Source: Halichoerus grypus
Taxonomy: Eukaryota; Chordata; Mammalia; Carnivora; Phocidae
Direction: 5' to 3'
DNA: 64,000 bases
NCBI RefSeq assembly: GCF_964656455.1
Contig: NC_135715.1
Coordinates: forward strand, 168,484,437-168,548,436
In this document: positions 21,835 through 33,244 of the stretch, in pieces
Numbering within the stretch: position 1 is the first letter of the stretch
Layout: every line of letters starts with the position of its first letter
The notes under the pieces: model-generated
Told to the model about the DNA's origin: nothing
Seen by the model: only the letters and a program-made list of their open reading frames with translations
Databases searched by the model: none
Position numbers and translations under genes: made by a program

Positions 21835-22085
21835 TAACATAGCAGTTAAAAGATAGAATCTTTTAATTCAAGTCCTAATCCAGTTTCTTAAAAGTTGGGC
21901 AAATTTGGGTAAAATATGACTTAATCTCTCCTTGTCTTACCTGTAAATAGGAATAACAAAAGTCTTTCCCTACAGGGTTGTTGTAAAAATGAAACAAGAC
22001 AATGTTTATAAAGTGCTAAGTACAGTATCTAGTGCATAATAAGAATAAACCTATGGAGCCTCAGCTATTTTTGTTATTATTGAAG
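21835..22085 (+). repeat. MIR SINE (sense)
   Basis: Typical MIR order: 'acatagcagttaaaagatag', 'caagtcctaatccagtttc', 'gttgggcaaatttgggtaaa', 'gggttgttgtaaaaatgaaa', and 'aaagtgctaagtacagtatc' ending in a TTATTATTG-like tail. Confidence 0.8.
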
Positions 22086-22350
22086 TAGGGGTGCAATGGA
22101 GTAAAAGCGTGCATGGGTGTGCACATGCAATCATGTACAATGGTGACTAGGTGGGAGCAGGATTGGCTACATGATTTGTGGGGCCCAGCGCAAAGAAAAA
22201 TATGGATTTTCTCATTCAAATATTACTAAGAACTTAAAAATAGCAACAAAAGAGACTTAAACCAAGCACGGGACACTGCCTAGCCTGTGGCCTGTGTGAC
22301 TGAACAGGTTGCATGTCCATAAAGATGGCCCAAGGAGGAACAATAGAAAG
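22086..22350. other. Unassigned spacer
   Basis: Nothing recognised between the MIR and the next SINE. Confidence 0.45.
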
Positions 22351-22366
22351 CATGAGGACCTATTTT

Positions 22367-22565
22367 TTTTTTTAAGATTTTATTTATTTATTTGACACAG
22401 AGAGAGAGAGAGTGAGAGAGAGAGCACTAGGTGAGCAGCAGAGGGAGAGGGAGAAGCAGACTCTCCGCTGAGCAGGGAGCGTGATGCAGAGCTCGATCCC
22501 AGGACCCTGGGTTCGTGATCTGAGCTGAAGGCAGACGCTTAACCAACTGAGCCACCCAGGCACCC
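22367..22565 (-). mobile_element. Can-SINE (minus), perfect 16-bp TSD
   Basis: A full-length copy ending 'gagccacccaggcacccc'. 'catgaggacctatttt' is repeated exactly at 22351-22366 and 22566-22581. Confidence 0.96.
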
Positions 22566-22828
22566 CATGAGGACCTATTTTGAATAAAAAGCCAGAACAA
22601 TACAATTATTTGAGTGCTGTTCTAAAAATAAAGAATGCCTGAAAGTTGCCTTTGTTGTGTTTCTGAATCAATTATTGCCTTAAGTGATTATCAGGGAAAG
22701 ACAAAAATAAATGTAGGGGGACCCTTAGTACCTAGAAATCATAGAGTGAACACGATCATTTTATGTGAATACAACCTTTTAGAATGTGTTTGTCTATATT
22801 TAAGGCCTCAGTTTTTAGTCAGAACCTC

Positions 22829-22859
<31 letters not shown>

Positions 22860-22861
22860 AA
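22829..22861. repeat. T24-A9 homopolymer junction
   Basis: Twenty-four T are followed directly by nine A. It could fold as an A/T hairpin or be the relic of a poly(A) tail. The flanks show no SINE or L1 body. Confidence 0.9.
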
Positions 22862-23017
22862 CCTTCCTATGACCTTCCTCTGTTGCATGAAGAATAGAAT
22901 CGAGATTTCTTACCAGGGCTTACAAGGATATACTAGTTAGGATAGAGCCAGCTGCCATAGTAAAACAAACCCTCGAGTGGGTAACACAGTTAAAGTTTTC
23001 AGGTCATCATCAACTTT

Positions 23018-23048
<31 letters not shown>

Positions 23049-23259
23049 TTTGGGGTTTTTTTTTAGGGAGAGAGAAATAGAAAGCACAAGCAGGGGGTGG
23101 GGGGAGGGTAGAGGGGGGGAGAGAGAGAGAATCTTAAGCAGGCCCCATGCCCAGTGCAGGGCTTGACACTGGGCTCCCTCTCATGACCCTGTGTGAGATC
23201 ATGACCTGAGCTGAAATCAAAAGTCAGATGCTTAACCAACTGAGCCACGCAGGCGCCCC
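23018..23259 (-). mobile_element. Older Can-SINE (minus) with G-rich body and (TTTA)n tail
   Basis: Tail complement (TTTA)n at 23018-23051, purine-rich body with G-tracts at 23093-23119, then 'atcatgacctgagctgaaa' and head 'actgagccacgcaggcgccc'. The flanks 'atcatcaacttttt' (23006-23019) and 'atcataagcttttt' (23261-23274) look like a decayed TSD. This is an older subfamily type ('gctgaaatcaa'). Confidence 0.92.
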
Positions 23260-24449
23260 AATCATAAGCTTTTTCAAGGGAGTGCCACTAAAAAAATTGT
23301 CATTTATCTGTTTCTTAATGAATTTACCAATCCACAGTTCGAGAAATAAAGGGGCCTCTTCTGAAAGTTTACTGGTATGTCTCAGCCAATCAAAGCTTTG
23401 GTTACTTATTTATTTTAGTAATTCTGGCCTCTGCTTTGCTCAGACCATTTCTTAGCTTTGTGCATCAGTAGAGTAGAGAATGAGACTTATTTGCTTAGCT
23501 AATTTCAAATATGATTTGATCTAGAAGTGTATGTCATCATAGCAGAACTGGCCATAGCAGTTCTTGATGATAAATCTTTATACCACATTGTCCTGAAAAA
23601 GAATAAGAGCTTCTTCAGGTGGTTTTCTCAGAGGATCAAGAAAGATGCTTTCTCCACAACATCTCCTTATATTTATTGAGCCATATAGATCGTGTTCCTA
23701 TTTCTGAACCAATCAGTGTGGCCGGGGATGTGCACTTTGGCTCAGTGAACCAGGACTTTCCCATCTCCACCCCAGGAAGCACCCCGTGAAACATGTGGGC
23801 TACTTGGAGGTGGCCTAGATACCATACCCAGCAAGCGGACAGGACAGTGGGAGTAAAAAAGTCAACATACTTCTAGTATTTGCAGGAGCAACTGGAAGAT
23901 GTTGAACAGGTCAGTGATGAGTAAATCAAGGAACAAGTCAAGGAATTAAAAGGCAAGCACATTGGAAGCTTTCTTATGTAACAAAGTGGAAATGGAAATA
24001 CCAGTTATGACCCAAGTACATTTGCGAGAGTGTCAGTGAACCAGCATCTGAAGTTTCACGAAATAAAAAGGAGTGAAACTCATCCCCCCCAGTTATTGGA
24101 GTCTGTGGATTACTGTGAGAAGGAAGTGTGCGTGGGTGGTGTGTCAGATGGAATGGGTTTTTAAGGGGATTGGAGGAAAAAGAACACCTCCCCCACCTCC
24201 AGAGACAGTCAGGTGGAGAATGTGGAAGGGAAAACGACCACCACTCAGATACGGTGTCCTTAAGGCAGAGCCAGCTTTCTGTTCAACAAGTAAGGAGACA
24301 TCTAGAGAAATATCTGAATAGAGGGATTTGCATATGAAGAAGCAAGAGTTGCAGAGGCTTCTGTGGATGCCTACCCTGTCTTTACTCAGGGTCTACTCTA
24401 GTCTATTAATTCTCTCACTACCTATGAGCCCAATGCATGCTTGTCCCCC

Positions 24450-24450
<1 letters not shown>
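23260..24450. other. Unassigned; possible ancient repeat near 23640-23850
   Basis: The segment with 'aaccaatcagtgtggccgg' and 'gctacttggaggtggcc' is reminiscent of an old interspersed repeat, but I cannot assign it. No coding evidence; overlapping frames at 24073-24337 are short and unsupported. Confidence 0.4.

Positions 24451-24492
<42 letters not shown>
24451..24492. repeat. AC microsatellite, about 21 units
   Basis: A perfect uninterrupted (AC)21 run, likely polymorphic. Confidence 0.98.
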
Positions 24493-24496
<4 letters not shown>

Positions 24497-26911
24497 CATG
24501 CTTTTGTACATGTTCATCTGCAATGTGCATGGCTCGGGGGACTGCACTCAGGCACCTGCTCAGCCAAGCTACATTATGGAGAGAGTATCACACCATGTTG
24601 GATTCAGTACTGAGCCCAAACCAAGGCTTTCCTAAGATGTAGTTTCCCCTGGTTCCTGTGCAGAGCGGTGGGGTCCTAGTCTCTGTGTTTGGATTCTCCC
24701 AACCCCACCTGGGCTGTATCTACCACTTAGCATTTCATCCTCTACCACCTCCCCTCTCTATACTCTGAGCTGAAGACAGTGAAAACAGTTCTCACCCCTT
24801 CATCTGGCCATGCTTTTCCTCCCCAGGCTCTACCACCCTTTCCTCCAAAACATAGATAGCTACTCTCTCCAAAGTAAGTCCCCCCCCCCCCCCCCAGCTT
24901 TTATTCCTCTGAGGTAGATGACCATACAACATCTTTTTCTTCTTTTAGGCAATAGTCTCTTGGCCTACCCCTAATGATACAAAGCTTAAGGAGAAGGGAA
25001 AATCTGTATTAAAAAGAGATAAGATGTACCTGGAAGTTTTTCAAAATAGCATCCCCATCACTTACCTTTCTAGAAGGCACACCCACATATAATGCTTGTT
25101 TTCATTAAAGTTGAGCTGGAAGTAGCTGTATAAGACAATATTATTAGCTGTATTTCTATACCTGAAGTATATAAAAATCATTTTCACCCAAATGGGTCAG
25201 TTCTCCTTGCCCATTTTCCCTGTATTTTGCATTAGTCAGATTTTATAGCACCTATTTATTACTTCCCCTTCTCTCTTTAATTGTCTTTTTATTGTCTATT
25301 AATCAGTATTGTACTACTATAGTGGTTCTCTGACCTTTTATCTGCATAAATAAGCCAAATAATTTATACCTAAAAATAGAGAAAGAAAACAAACAGGCTT
25401 GGGAATCCAGTGACACTCTAATTCTTTGATACTAACTTTCTGGTTAATTTCGCGCCAGTCCACTAATTGGTCAGCTGGAGACGTGGTTGCTCTTTGTCCC
25501 CTGCTGTGTTCCAGTTTGCTCAGCCTCCTCCCTCCCGGAGCTCTTGTTTCCCTTACTGGTAAATTGAAAAGCTTCATCAAGATAATCTCTAGGGTCATTT
25601 CAGCTCTTTAGCCTACGAGCTGGATAATATTTACCTTACATTTTTTTCTCTAAATGTTTATAAGCTGTGAGTTCATAAAATTAATTTATTGCTGATATAA
25701 AGGCCATAGACTTCATTACATATAAATATGTGAACAAGCATGTTTTTGCTTTTATTTTTTTTCCTTTTCCCTCCTTAATTTTGCGGGAAGAATTTCTTCA
25801 TAGCTCCCCCTTTCCTTTGTCTACGTGAAACAGATGCATCGAGCATTCAATGAATATTTGTTAATTACAGCCCATTGATCCGCTTCTCTGTGTTTCTCTG
25901 ACATGAGGAAAAAAGGTGGAATTCTTAAAGTTTTTCCTGTTGGTTGCCTGTTGAAAGGTTGTGCTGAGGGAAGCTAGAGGCGGCTGCCCTTTCTGAGCCA
26001 GTCTGGAAGCCTTCAAATGCTGCTCTCTGAGCTGCACACTAGGGACTGTCTCCCTCCACTGACAAGATTCATTTACCGGCAAGACTGGAAAATGCCAATA
26101 TTCTAAAGGTTAATAGGCTGATGGGACTTATGAAAACTGTCCTCATACCTTACAAAGTTGGTGGTAAAGAAGGAACACTGAACAGAACGTACTATGGGGG
26201 TCCCTAAACTGGGCTCTCAGACCAAGTGGTACCCAGAGAAAAGAAAGACTGACAAGCCTGGGATTTGCCACAGGACATTCATGACTCATTCCTGGTGATT
26301 CCATAGCATCTAGTGGTTTGCTGTGGGGTTTTCTTTAATGATATGTAAATGACAGTAATACTCTGATTCCCTCCAGGGTCCTGGGAGTCGCCTACATTAA
26401 GGACTCCCATTCTGGTGGCGGGTAATATGGGGGAGAAATGACAAGGCAGGCTGCTTCCTTTCCCAGAAATGGGATGTCCCAGAAGACTTTCTTCCAGTAA
26501 CGACTAATCATTAGGGAAAACCCCTGAGTCAGGATTCTCTGAGAGTAGGTGGGATTCCTGAGAGTGCTAGAGCAGCTTTCTGGGCTCCAGGCTGAATTCT
26601 GCTGGCTGCTCTTGACAGAAGCTGAGCTACCTTGATGGTGATTATCTGATGACAGTTTCACAGGCTGTCAGTGTCCGTTGTGCCTGAGTGGCCCTGCTGA
26701 AGGGTAATGGGGTTTAATTGCTCTTTAGGGAGAGGATGTGGGGACGCTTGGGGGTGAAGTGTAGGAGGGTATTTTATGAAGAGGTGTTTGATAGACACGG
26801 AGGTATCAAAATCTATATTCACCTGCGCAGGGAGAGGGATGGCACTGCTTAGAATCACAGCCTGAGCTCCCGAAAGCATTTTAAAGCTAAATTTGAAAGA
26901 ACTGTAATGGG
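24493..26911. other. Unique DNA without recognised elements
   Basis: Nearly 2.4 kb shows no recognisable SINE, LINE or LTR, apart from a C16 run at 24880-24895. Short minus-strand frames at 25861-26082, 26392-26661 and 26658-26879 have no supporting signals. Confidence 0.5.
24880..24895. repeat. C16 homopolymer
   Basis: Sixteen consecutive C (G16 on the other strand). Such runs are rare in AT-rich DNA, are able to form i-motif/G-quadruplex structures, and are error-prone in sequencing. Confidence 0.9.
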
Positions 26912-26922
26912 TTTTCTTTCTG

Positions 26923-26940
26923 TCTTTTTCTTTTTCTTTT

Positions 26941-26993
<53 letters not shown>

Positions 26994-27161
26994 TTTCTTT
27001 CTTTTTTCTTTTTCTTTCTTTTTTCTTTCTTTCTTTCTTTTCTTTCTTTCCTTTCTTTCTTTCTCTTTCTTCTTTCTTTCTTTCTTTTTTCTTTTTCTTT
27101 CTTTCTTTCATTCTTTCCTTCCTTCCTCCCTCCCTCCCTCCTTTCTTTCCTTCCTTCCTTT

Positions 27162-27221
<60 letters not shown>

Positions 27222-27439
27222 TTCTTTCTCTTTCTTTCCTCCCTCCCTCCCTTCCTTCTTTCCTTCCTCCCTTTTCTTCCTCCCTTTTCTTCCTTCCTTT
27301 CCTTTTCTTTTTCTTTCTTCTTTCTTTTCTTTCTTTCCCTTCCTTCCTTCCTTCCTTCCTTTCTCTTTCCCTCTTCCCTCCCTCCCTCCCTCCCTCCCTT
27401 CTCCTCTCCTCTCCTCTCCTCTCCCCTCCCCTCCCCTCC
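26923..27439. repeat. 517-bp polypyrimidine tract (TTTC/CCTT/CCCT/CTCCT)
   Basis: Every base is C or T except one A at 27110. Sub-domains run from TTTC-rich, through mixed CTTT/CCTTT, a second pure TTTC block (about 27163-27225), and CCCT/CCTT blocks, to CTCCT and CCCCT pentamers at the right end. The long frames on both strands here (poly-Ser/Phe/Leu one way, poly-Lys/Glu/Arg the other) are artefacts of the repeat. Confidence 0.97.
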
Positions 27440-29284
27440 AACTTTGGTGGTGTTTGTTCAGGATTTCTCCCTAGTAAGAGCTAGGAAGGATGCCTGCCTT
27501 GGCCATGCCCCATGATTCAGCCAAAAAAGGAGGCTGAGTGATCCTGCAACTACTTCTTTGTGCCACCCGCACCTCACCACCTTTGGCGTGCCAATCTGTT
27601 TTAGCACACAAATGGAATGAGTGTGACAGTCTCATGTGTGTCCCTAGTGAATTCCTGTCTCTAGCAGGAGAACAAATCATGCCCACCAAAGCACAAAATG
27701 AATTTAGCCTGTGCTATTGTCAGCAGTCTCTATGCAGTCTTGCCTTAGAGGAGGATAGAGTGAGCTGAGGGATGCTTTGTGGCAGTCCTCTACCGTCAGA
27801 TTGCTTGCCCTTGTGTATGTCTCCCCTCACTGCCAGAACTACAACATCAGTCTTCATGGTGGGTAAATGGAAGCAAAGCGTTTTTTCCTAAACCATGTGC
27901 ATTGCCCTGGAATGGGACAAGGCCACGTGAGTTTTTTCTCTTTGTTCTCCCTCTGCTTCTCTGACTGGTGATGCAGGCTCTGGCAGGTCCAATTTGCTTA
28001 TTCATTTTTCATTCTTAACTGTGTGTTTGAAACCTTAACTAGTGTTATGGGAAATGAGCCATACTTTCTGAGCACCAGTCCCTTTAGGACGAAGCTCTAG
28101 TCTGAGCTACTGCGGGGCGTGACATCTAGATGGAAACCTGGCTGCTCTTTTCCAATGTCTGAGATGGTTCCTATGCACATTGGAAATTGCCTAAATGGCA
28201 ACCAAAATCACTACTTGGTTAAAAAATTTAGAAATAGCAATTTAACAAATGTAAGAAATGCAGCTACTACTTGTTTCACACCCGTGAAAAATTGCACATG
28301 TTCCTTTCTAAGGAAAGCTAAACTCACAAAATATATATTGAGCTAAAAATGAAGTTTGATGGTTATCTCATTGACTATTTTACACACATTCTCTGAACCT
28401 CCATTTAAACTTCAACAAACATCATTAAGTCTTTTGCACTGCTGTTAATATAATAATTTTGTCATTTGTCAGAAGTCTTCGTAATTTAAACTTAAAAAAA
28501 GTCTTGCAGGGAAGCAATGCTAATGATATGAATAATTAAGCTGCTGCTTTAAGACATAAAAGGCTACACATAACAACTGTGAGGCGTGCCCCGTGACTTC
28601 ACGGCGGTACATCTGCCAGATGACGTGGCAAAGTTGGGACGTGCTGTTCTGGGATATAATAAACATACTGTCTAGAGGTTGCATTCAGAATACTATATAC
28701 ATTTCTTTAAATTTAGAGTTCAGTTTTATGAGGAAAGAGAAACCATACCTGAGGTATAACTTTAGGCTTATCTGAATACAATGCTCATGCTCTGCCTCGT
28801 GAGATTGCAATTGTCTTCGTCATCCTCATCATTTTCAGTTTGAGGGGAATAGGATTTGGAGTCAATTTCCTACTATAAACCCATTTTCAAAGGAGTTGCT
28901 CTATGGTGATCAAAGCCACGTATGTTGCAGCTCTTGTCGCAAGTCCATTTGAAAACTTCTCAGTTGGCAAAGATTCAGATTTTTTAAAGCTGGATACCAA
29001 GAGCCCTTGACTGATTTGATTCTAGCTGCTTGTTAAGCTTATGGGGTTCCTATAAGAAACATGTATGTGTGTATGTGTACGTACATATACAACCTTACAA
29101 TTTTAGTAAATACCATCTATCCTATTAATTCTATAAGAAGCTTGTATATAAAGCTTCTTTTTATTTTATAACTTTGATAACTTGAAATTGAATATATGCT
29201 ACCTGTATGTTGCTTATGAAGCAAAATAAAACAAACATGTATGATCTCATTCTAAGAACTATGATTTCTTTCTATCACATATAA
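27440..29284. other. Unique DNA with a compact CpG/motif cluster at 28570-28640
   Basis: I recognise no interspersed repeat. Most frames are short. The notable part is the motif cluster listed separately. Confidence 0.5.
28584..28645. promoter_or_regulatory. CpG-retaining motif cluster (candidate regulatory site)
   Basis: Six CpGs lie within about 60 bp. An inverted repeat CCGTGA-CT-TCACGG (28591-28604) contains the CRE-like TGACTTCA. A divergent E-box pair CATCTG-C-CAGATG (28610-28622) follows, overlapping a CRE half-site TGACGTGG (28621-28628). Motif identity is visible; function is inferred. Confidence 0.3.
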
Positions 29285-29575
29285 TCCAACCCATTCTTCA
29301 ATTTTCAGGTCAAACGTCACTTCCCCAGCAAGCCATTTCCTCACCTACCAATGTAAACCAGTTCTTTTGCTATTTTTTATAATAGCACCCCACCCCCCCA
29401 TACCACTTTCCACATTTTGTCATTATGGGTATCTAGTATTTGTCTCCTCTTCTAAAATGTAAGCTCCCTGATAATAGAATCAATGTCTGTTTCATACATT
29501 ACTCTTCTGTTCATCTATTATTGTGGCTGGCACATAGATTTTCCATAAACACTTGGAAATTTATTGATAATGATT
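29285..29575 (+). repeat. L2 LINE 3' end (sense)
   Basis: 'caggtcaaacgtcacttccc', 'agcaagccatttcctcacc', 'gtaagctccctgataataga' and 'ctggcacatagattttccat' are in L2 order. Confidence 0.82.
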
Positions 29576-31876
29576 TAATTGAGAATACATAAACAAAGCT
29601 CTGTTAATAGTTGTACAAAGTCAGTTATTAGCAAATGCTTGGATAGAGTGAATTAAATTACAGATGCCTAAGACCACTTCACTTTTTGATGTGGAATGCC
29701 TGGCTTAATGGCAATTTTTAATCACAAACTATGAGTATTAGTGAAGAGCAGTCTCAAGATTTATTCAACGCAAGAAAAACATACTGAGCTTCCTCTATGT
29801 GTGCAGTGAGAATATATATGTATGTTTATGTGTGTGTATGAGCATATATGTATGTATATGTATATATGTATACGTAAGATGCATGGGGGGGAGAGAAAAA
29901 AGATGAAGAGAGAATACATTCAACGTGAAATTTTTGTGAAAAGAAAAAAAGGAATTATTAAAACCTAATAAAAGAACAACAAAGATGGAACCATTAGAAA
30001 GGTGGGAGGAAAAACAGAAGTATGTACCAGAAGCCATGGGAGGAGAGAGTTTCATAGGCAAAATGTGATTGGGGTTTTCTTCTAAATCTAGGTATTGAAA
30101 TAATTAAAAATAAAACAAAGAACAAAGAAAGAAAAATAACAGCGTTACTACTGCTGAGCCAAATGGGGTCTAAATGGACTTCCTAACAGGATTCTAAAAG
30201 TAAGCCAATTTACTGATCTGATCACAGTCAATTCTATATCTGGATAGGCTGATGTGGGTACCTGAATGCATGACTTAGCTAAGGAGAAGCAGAGAACACA
30301 AGCTCTCAGCAGGCAGATTCACCGCCAGGAAGAAGCAGCTGGAGATTAGCTCAATAGGCCTAGTTTTCCCTCCCAAATTTATGAGTCAGATAAGTCACAT
30401 CACCTCCGCAGTATGGGATCGAAGCCCAGAGTCATGTTAACTGAGCCCTCTTCATAGGAAGGAGATGTCAGGAGTTAAAAGAGAGAGAGCACCTTTCTAA
30501 GGACAAAGACCAGGTTATCAGATCTGGAGGGTATAATTGGTAAATACTGAGAATGTTTTAGCATAATGGGCTGGGACAAAGGTCAGGTTAAACACATTAA
30601 GAAGCAAAACATTGGTGAAAAGGTAAAGGCAAATATTATAAACCACTAGTTCCAATCAAAGAAAAGGACAAAATATATGTCTTTGATAATAGAAGAATAT
30701 ATTGGTAGCAAAGGATTTTTTTCCCAGAGACAAGGAGAACCTTGTCATCTCTGAAGCTAGAGGGGAACTTGATATTGGAGAATGAAAGTTGGAGAACGCT
30801 AGAGACGTGGGATAGCTCAAAGAGAAAGGGCTCAAGGAAACAGGGAGGTAATAAAGTCATGGGGACTTCCTCATCAGTTATTCATTCTGTCTAAAGTAAA
30901 TTCAAGATTTCGCAAAAGCAGAACTTTTTATTGGCCCGTTGGCTTTTGGCAAATCCTACCTGTTCTCTCTTCTATGATCTGAATATGCTGCCAGGGAGAC
31001 AACTTTTAAAAATAACAAGACATTGACCTTTTATTAGTTACATTTTTTCGGTGGACATATCTTCCTTAAGTAAATTGCTAATTTTTACAAAGGAACTTAT
31101 GTAAAATAAACCGTATGTGTTTTTCTTACATTAAGAATTTCCTTATTCTAAAATACTATTAGTGTGAATGATCTATATTTTCCTTTATCGATACAGCATA
31201 CTATCAATCTGTAAACAACAGGGCAAATTTTATACATTGATCCTTTAATGATGGAATTGTATGAATTGTCTATGCTTTCACTTTTAATTCTCGTCTAATG
31301 ACTTTCGTCGGATACAGCGTTGCCAGCACCTAATAAATCTACTTGGCACATCGAGGAAGTCATTTAGCATTGTTGGCCTCAGTCATGGTCATTTAAGTCC
31401 TTTGAATCAAAGTTTCAACTAGGTAAGTTGCTGTAGTTGCTTCTTATTAAAAAAGAAACGATTTGTTTCCTTCATCCTTCATTGGTTAGGCCTGAGCTCT
31501 ATCCTCTGAAATCTACATTTCCTATGTCAAGATTGACTATTCAGAGTTTCACTTTAAGCACACAAGTGAACTGAAAAGAAATGCTATGAATGGACATGGA
31601 TTTGTAGGCAGAAGCACGTACAGTCTCTTCCAAACAGACTGAGAGCCCTTTAAATAAATAGGCCCCGGGGTTTCCTCTGATTGCTATAGGAAACACGCAT
31701 AGGTAGGGCTGTCTCTATTGTTAAATTCTATTCTTGCTAACCAAAGCCGTGTCTATTAGTTTCTTGAATAAGCTCTGGTAGTTCACAAAGAAATGCATCC
31801 TTTGGCTTGGGTCATAAAAGACTTTCTTGGTATATAGTGAAAGATACATTTACCAAGGTGTTTTATTACTCCATGG
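29576..31876. other. Unique DNA; no gene recognised
   Basis: Contains an impure TATG/TG repeat near 29811-29873. Two minus-strand frames (29795-30061, 30636-30860) have no support. The segment 31180-31480 looks conserved (see findings), but nothing coding is seen. Confidence 0.5.
29811..29873. repeat. Impure TA/TATG/TG simple repeat
   Basis: Alternating pyrimidine-purine units TATATG, TATG and TGTG run over about 60 bp. Confidence 0.9.
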
Positions 31877-32105
31877 TTGGAATTAATCTCTCCCTGCTTT
31901 ATGCTTCCTTGGAACGTTGTAAGTGCTTCTATTATAGCACTTATCACCATCTGCCTCCATTCAGAGTTGTTAATGTATATTTTTAGATTATGAGCTCCTG
32001 AAGGGCAAGGACCATGCCTTTCTCATTTTATATCTCCATTAAGGCTATATGCAGTGACTTGCATTTAGTTGGTGCTAAATAAATGTTTATTAAATTGACT
32101 GAGTA
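31877..32105 (+). repeat. L2 LINE 3' end (sense)
   Basis: 'agcacttatcaccatctgcc', 'gattatgagctcctgaaggg', 'caaggaccatgcctttctc' and 'ggtgctaaataaatgtttat' follow the L2 3' end order. Confidence 0.85.
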
Positions 32106-32307
32106 GGTGGCATATTCCTAGAAATGGACTGCTGTGCTTTGAAAGGAATGTTTTATTTTAAAATCTTGGTTGCCAGGAAAATTTGGAAAAACAAACAGGC
32201 TTAAATATTATGGGGGACTTTGGTAGAGCAGTCACACTCTCTTGGTCAGTTTCCTTTGGTGTCACATTTTAATATGCATTAACATATGTTATTTATATGT
32301 TTTATTA

Positions 32308-32358
32308 ATCAGGGTTCTCCAGAGAAACAGAACCAATAGGATATATACATAGATAGAT

Positions 32359-32401
<43 letters not shown>

Positions 32402-32445
32402 GATTGATAGATAGATAGATAGATATAGATAGATAGATGATAGAT

Positions 32446-32495
<50 letters not shown>

Positions 32496-32934
32496 AAGAA
32501 ATCTGTTGTGATCTGGAGGCTGAGAAGTCCCACAATCTGCCATCAGTAAGCTGAAGGCTCAGAAAAACGGGTTGTGTAGTTCTAGTCCAAATCTGAAGGC
32601 CTGAGAGCCAGGATAATTGATGATAGAAGTCCCAGTCTGAGTCCAAAGGCCTGAGAACCAAGAGTGTTAATGTCCAAAGGCAGGAGAAAATTAAAATCCA
32701 GCTCAAGTAAGGCAGCAAATCTGTTCTTCCTCTACATTTTTGTTCTATTTAGGCTCTCAAGGGATTGGATGATAACACCCACATTGGTGAGGTCAATCTT
32801 TTTCACCCAATCTACTGCTTCAAATCTTAATCTTTTCTGGAGACAGCCTCACAGACACACAGAGAAATAATGTTTTATCAGCTATCAGGGCATCCCTTAG
32901 CTGGTCAGGTTGACACATAAAATTAACCATCACA
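32308..32934 (+). repeat. Ancient interspersed repeat (copy 1) carrying a GATA array
   Basis: It starts 'tcagggttctccagagaaac' and ends 'acacataaaattaaccatca'. The copy at 61893-62292 shares both ends and several internal blocks ('ctcaagggattggatga' here, 'cttcaactaattggatga' there). This is a common mammalian repeat, but I cannot name the family with certainty. A GATA microsatellite is embedded near its start. Confidence 0.7.
32351..32495. repeat. GATA microsatellite
   Basis: About 145 bp of (GATA)n/(TAGA)n has a few interruptions (tgat, atatag). It likely varies in length between individuals. Minus-strand frames of poly(Ile-Tyr-Leu-Ser) over it are artefacts. Confidence 0.97.
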
Positions 32935-32937
32935 CAT

Positions 32938-33150
32938 GTAGTATGGCATAAAGACTTCGGCTTTGGAGTCAGGCAACACTGAAATCAAATCCTTTTCACT
33001 CTCTTCCTAGATAGCCAATCCCATATGATTTGCCTAACTTCTGTGAGCCATGATTTCCTGATGGTAAAATGGAAACAATAATAGCACTGTCATAGAGTTC
33101 TTGTGAGGCTCACATAGGCTATGTATGGAAATCAAGTAGCACATTCTAAA
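32938..33150 (+). repeat. MIR SINE (sense)
   Basis: 'gtatggcataaagacttcgg', 'ctttggagtcaggcaacact', 'tgcctaacttctgtgagcca', 'gatggtaaaatggaaacaat' and 'agttcttgtgaggctcacat' follow the MIR consensus order. Confidence 0.82.
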
Positions 33151-33244
33151 TAACAGAATTACCTTCCATTTCCTTTGCTCCTTCTCTTCTTTAATCTAAA
33201 ATATTTTGATGAATTATGATCTTTATATGTGGGAGAGTTTTACT

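Noticed and set aside
26887..27515. Long open frames on both strands (184 and 202 codons)
   Set aside because: They are translations of the polypyrimidine/polypurine repeat (poly Lys/Glu/Arg or Ser/Phe/Leu) and carry no gene signal.
32351..32495. CRISPR-like repeat array
   Set aside because: Uninterrupted tetranucleotide microsatellite with no spacers, in a mammalian context.
32289..32718. Minus-strand frames of 74-137 codons rich in Ile-Tyr-Leu-Ser
   Set aside because: Produced by the GATA microsatellite inside an ancient repeat.
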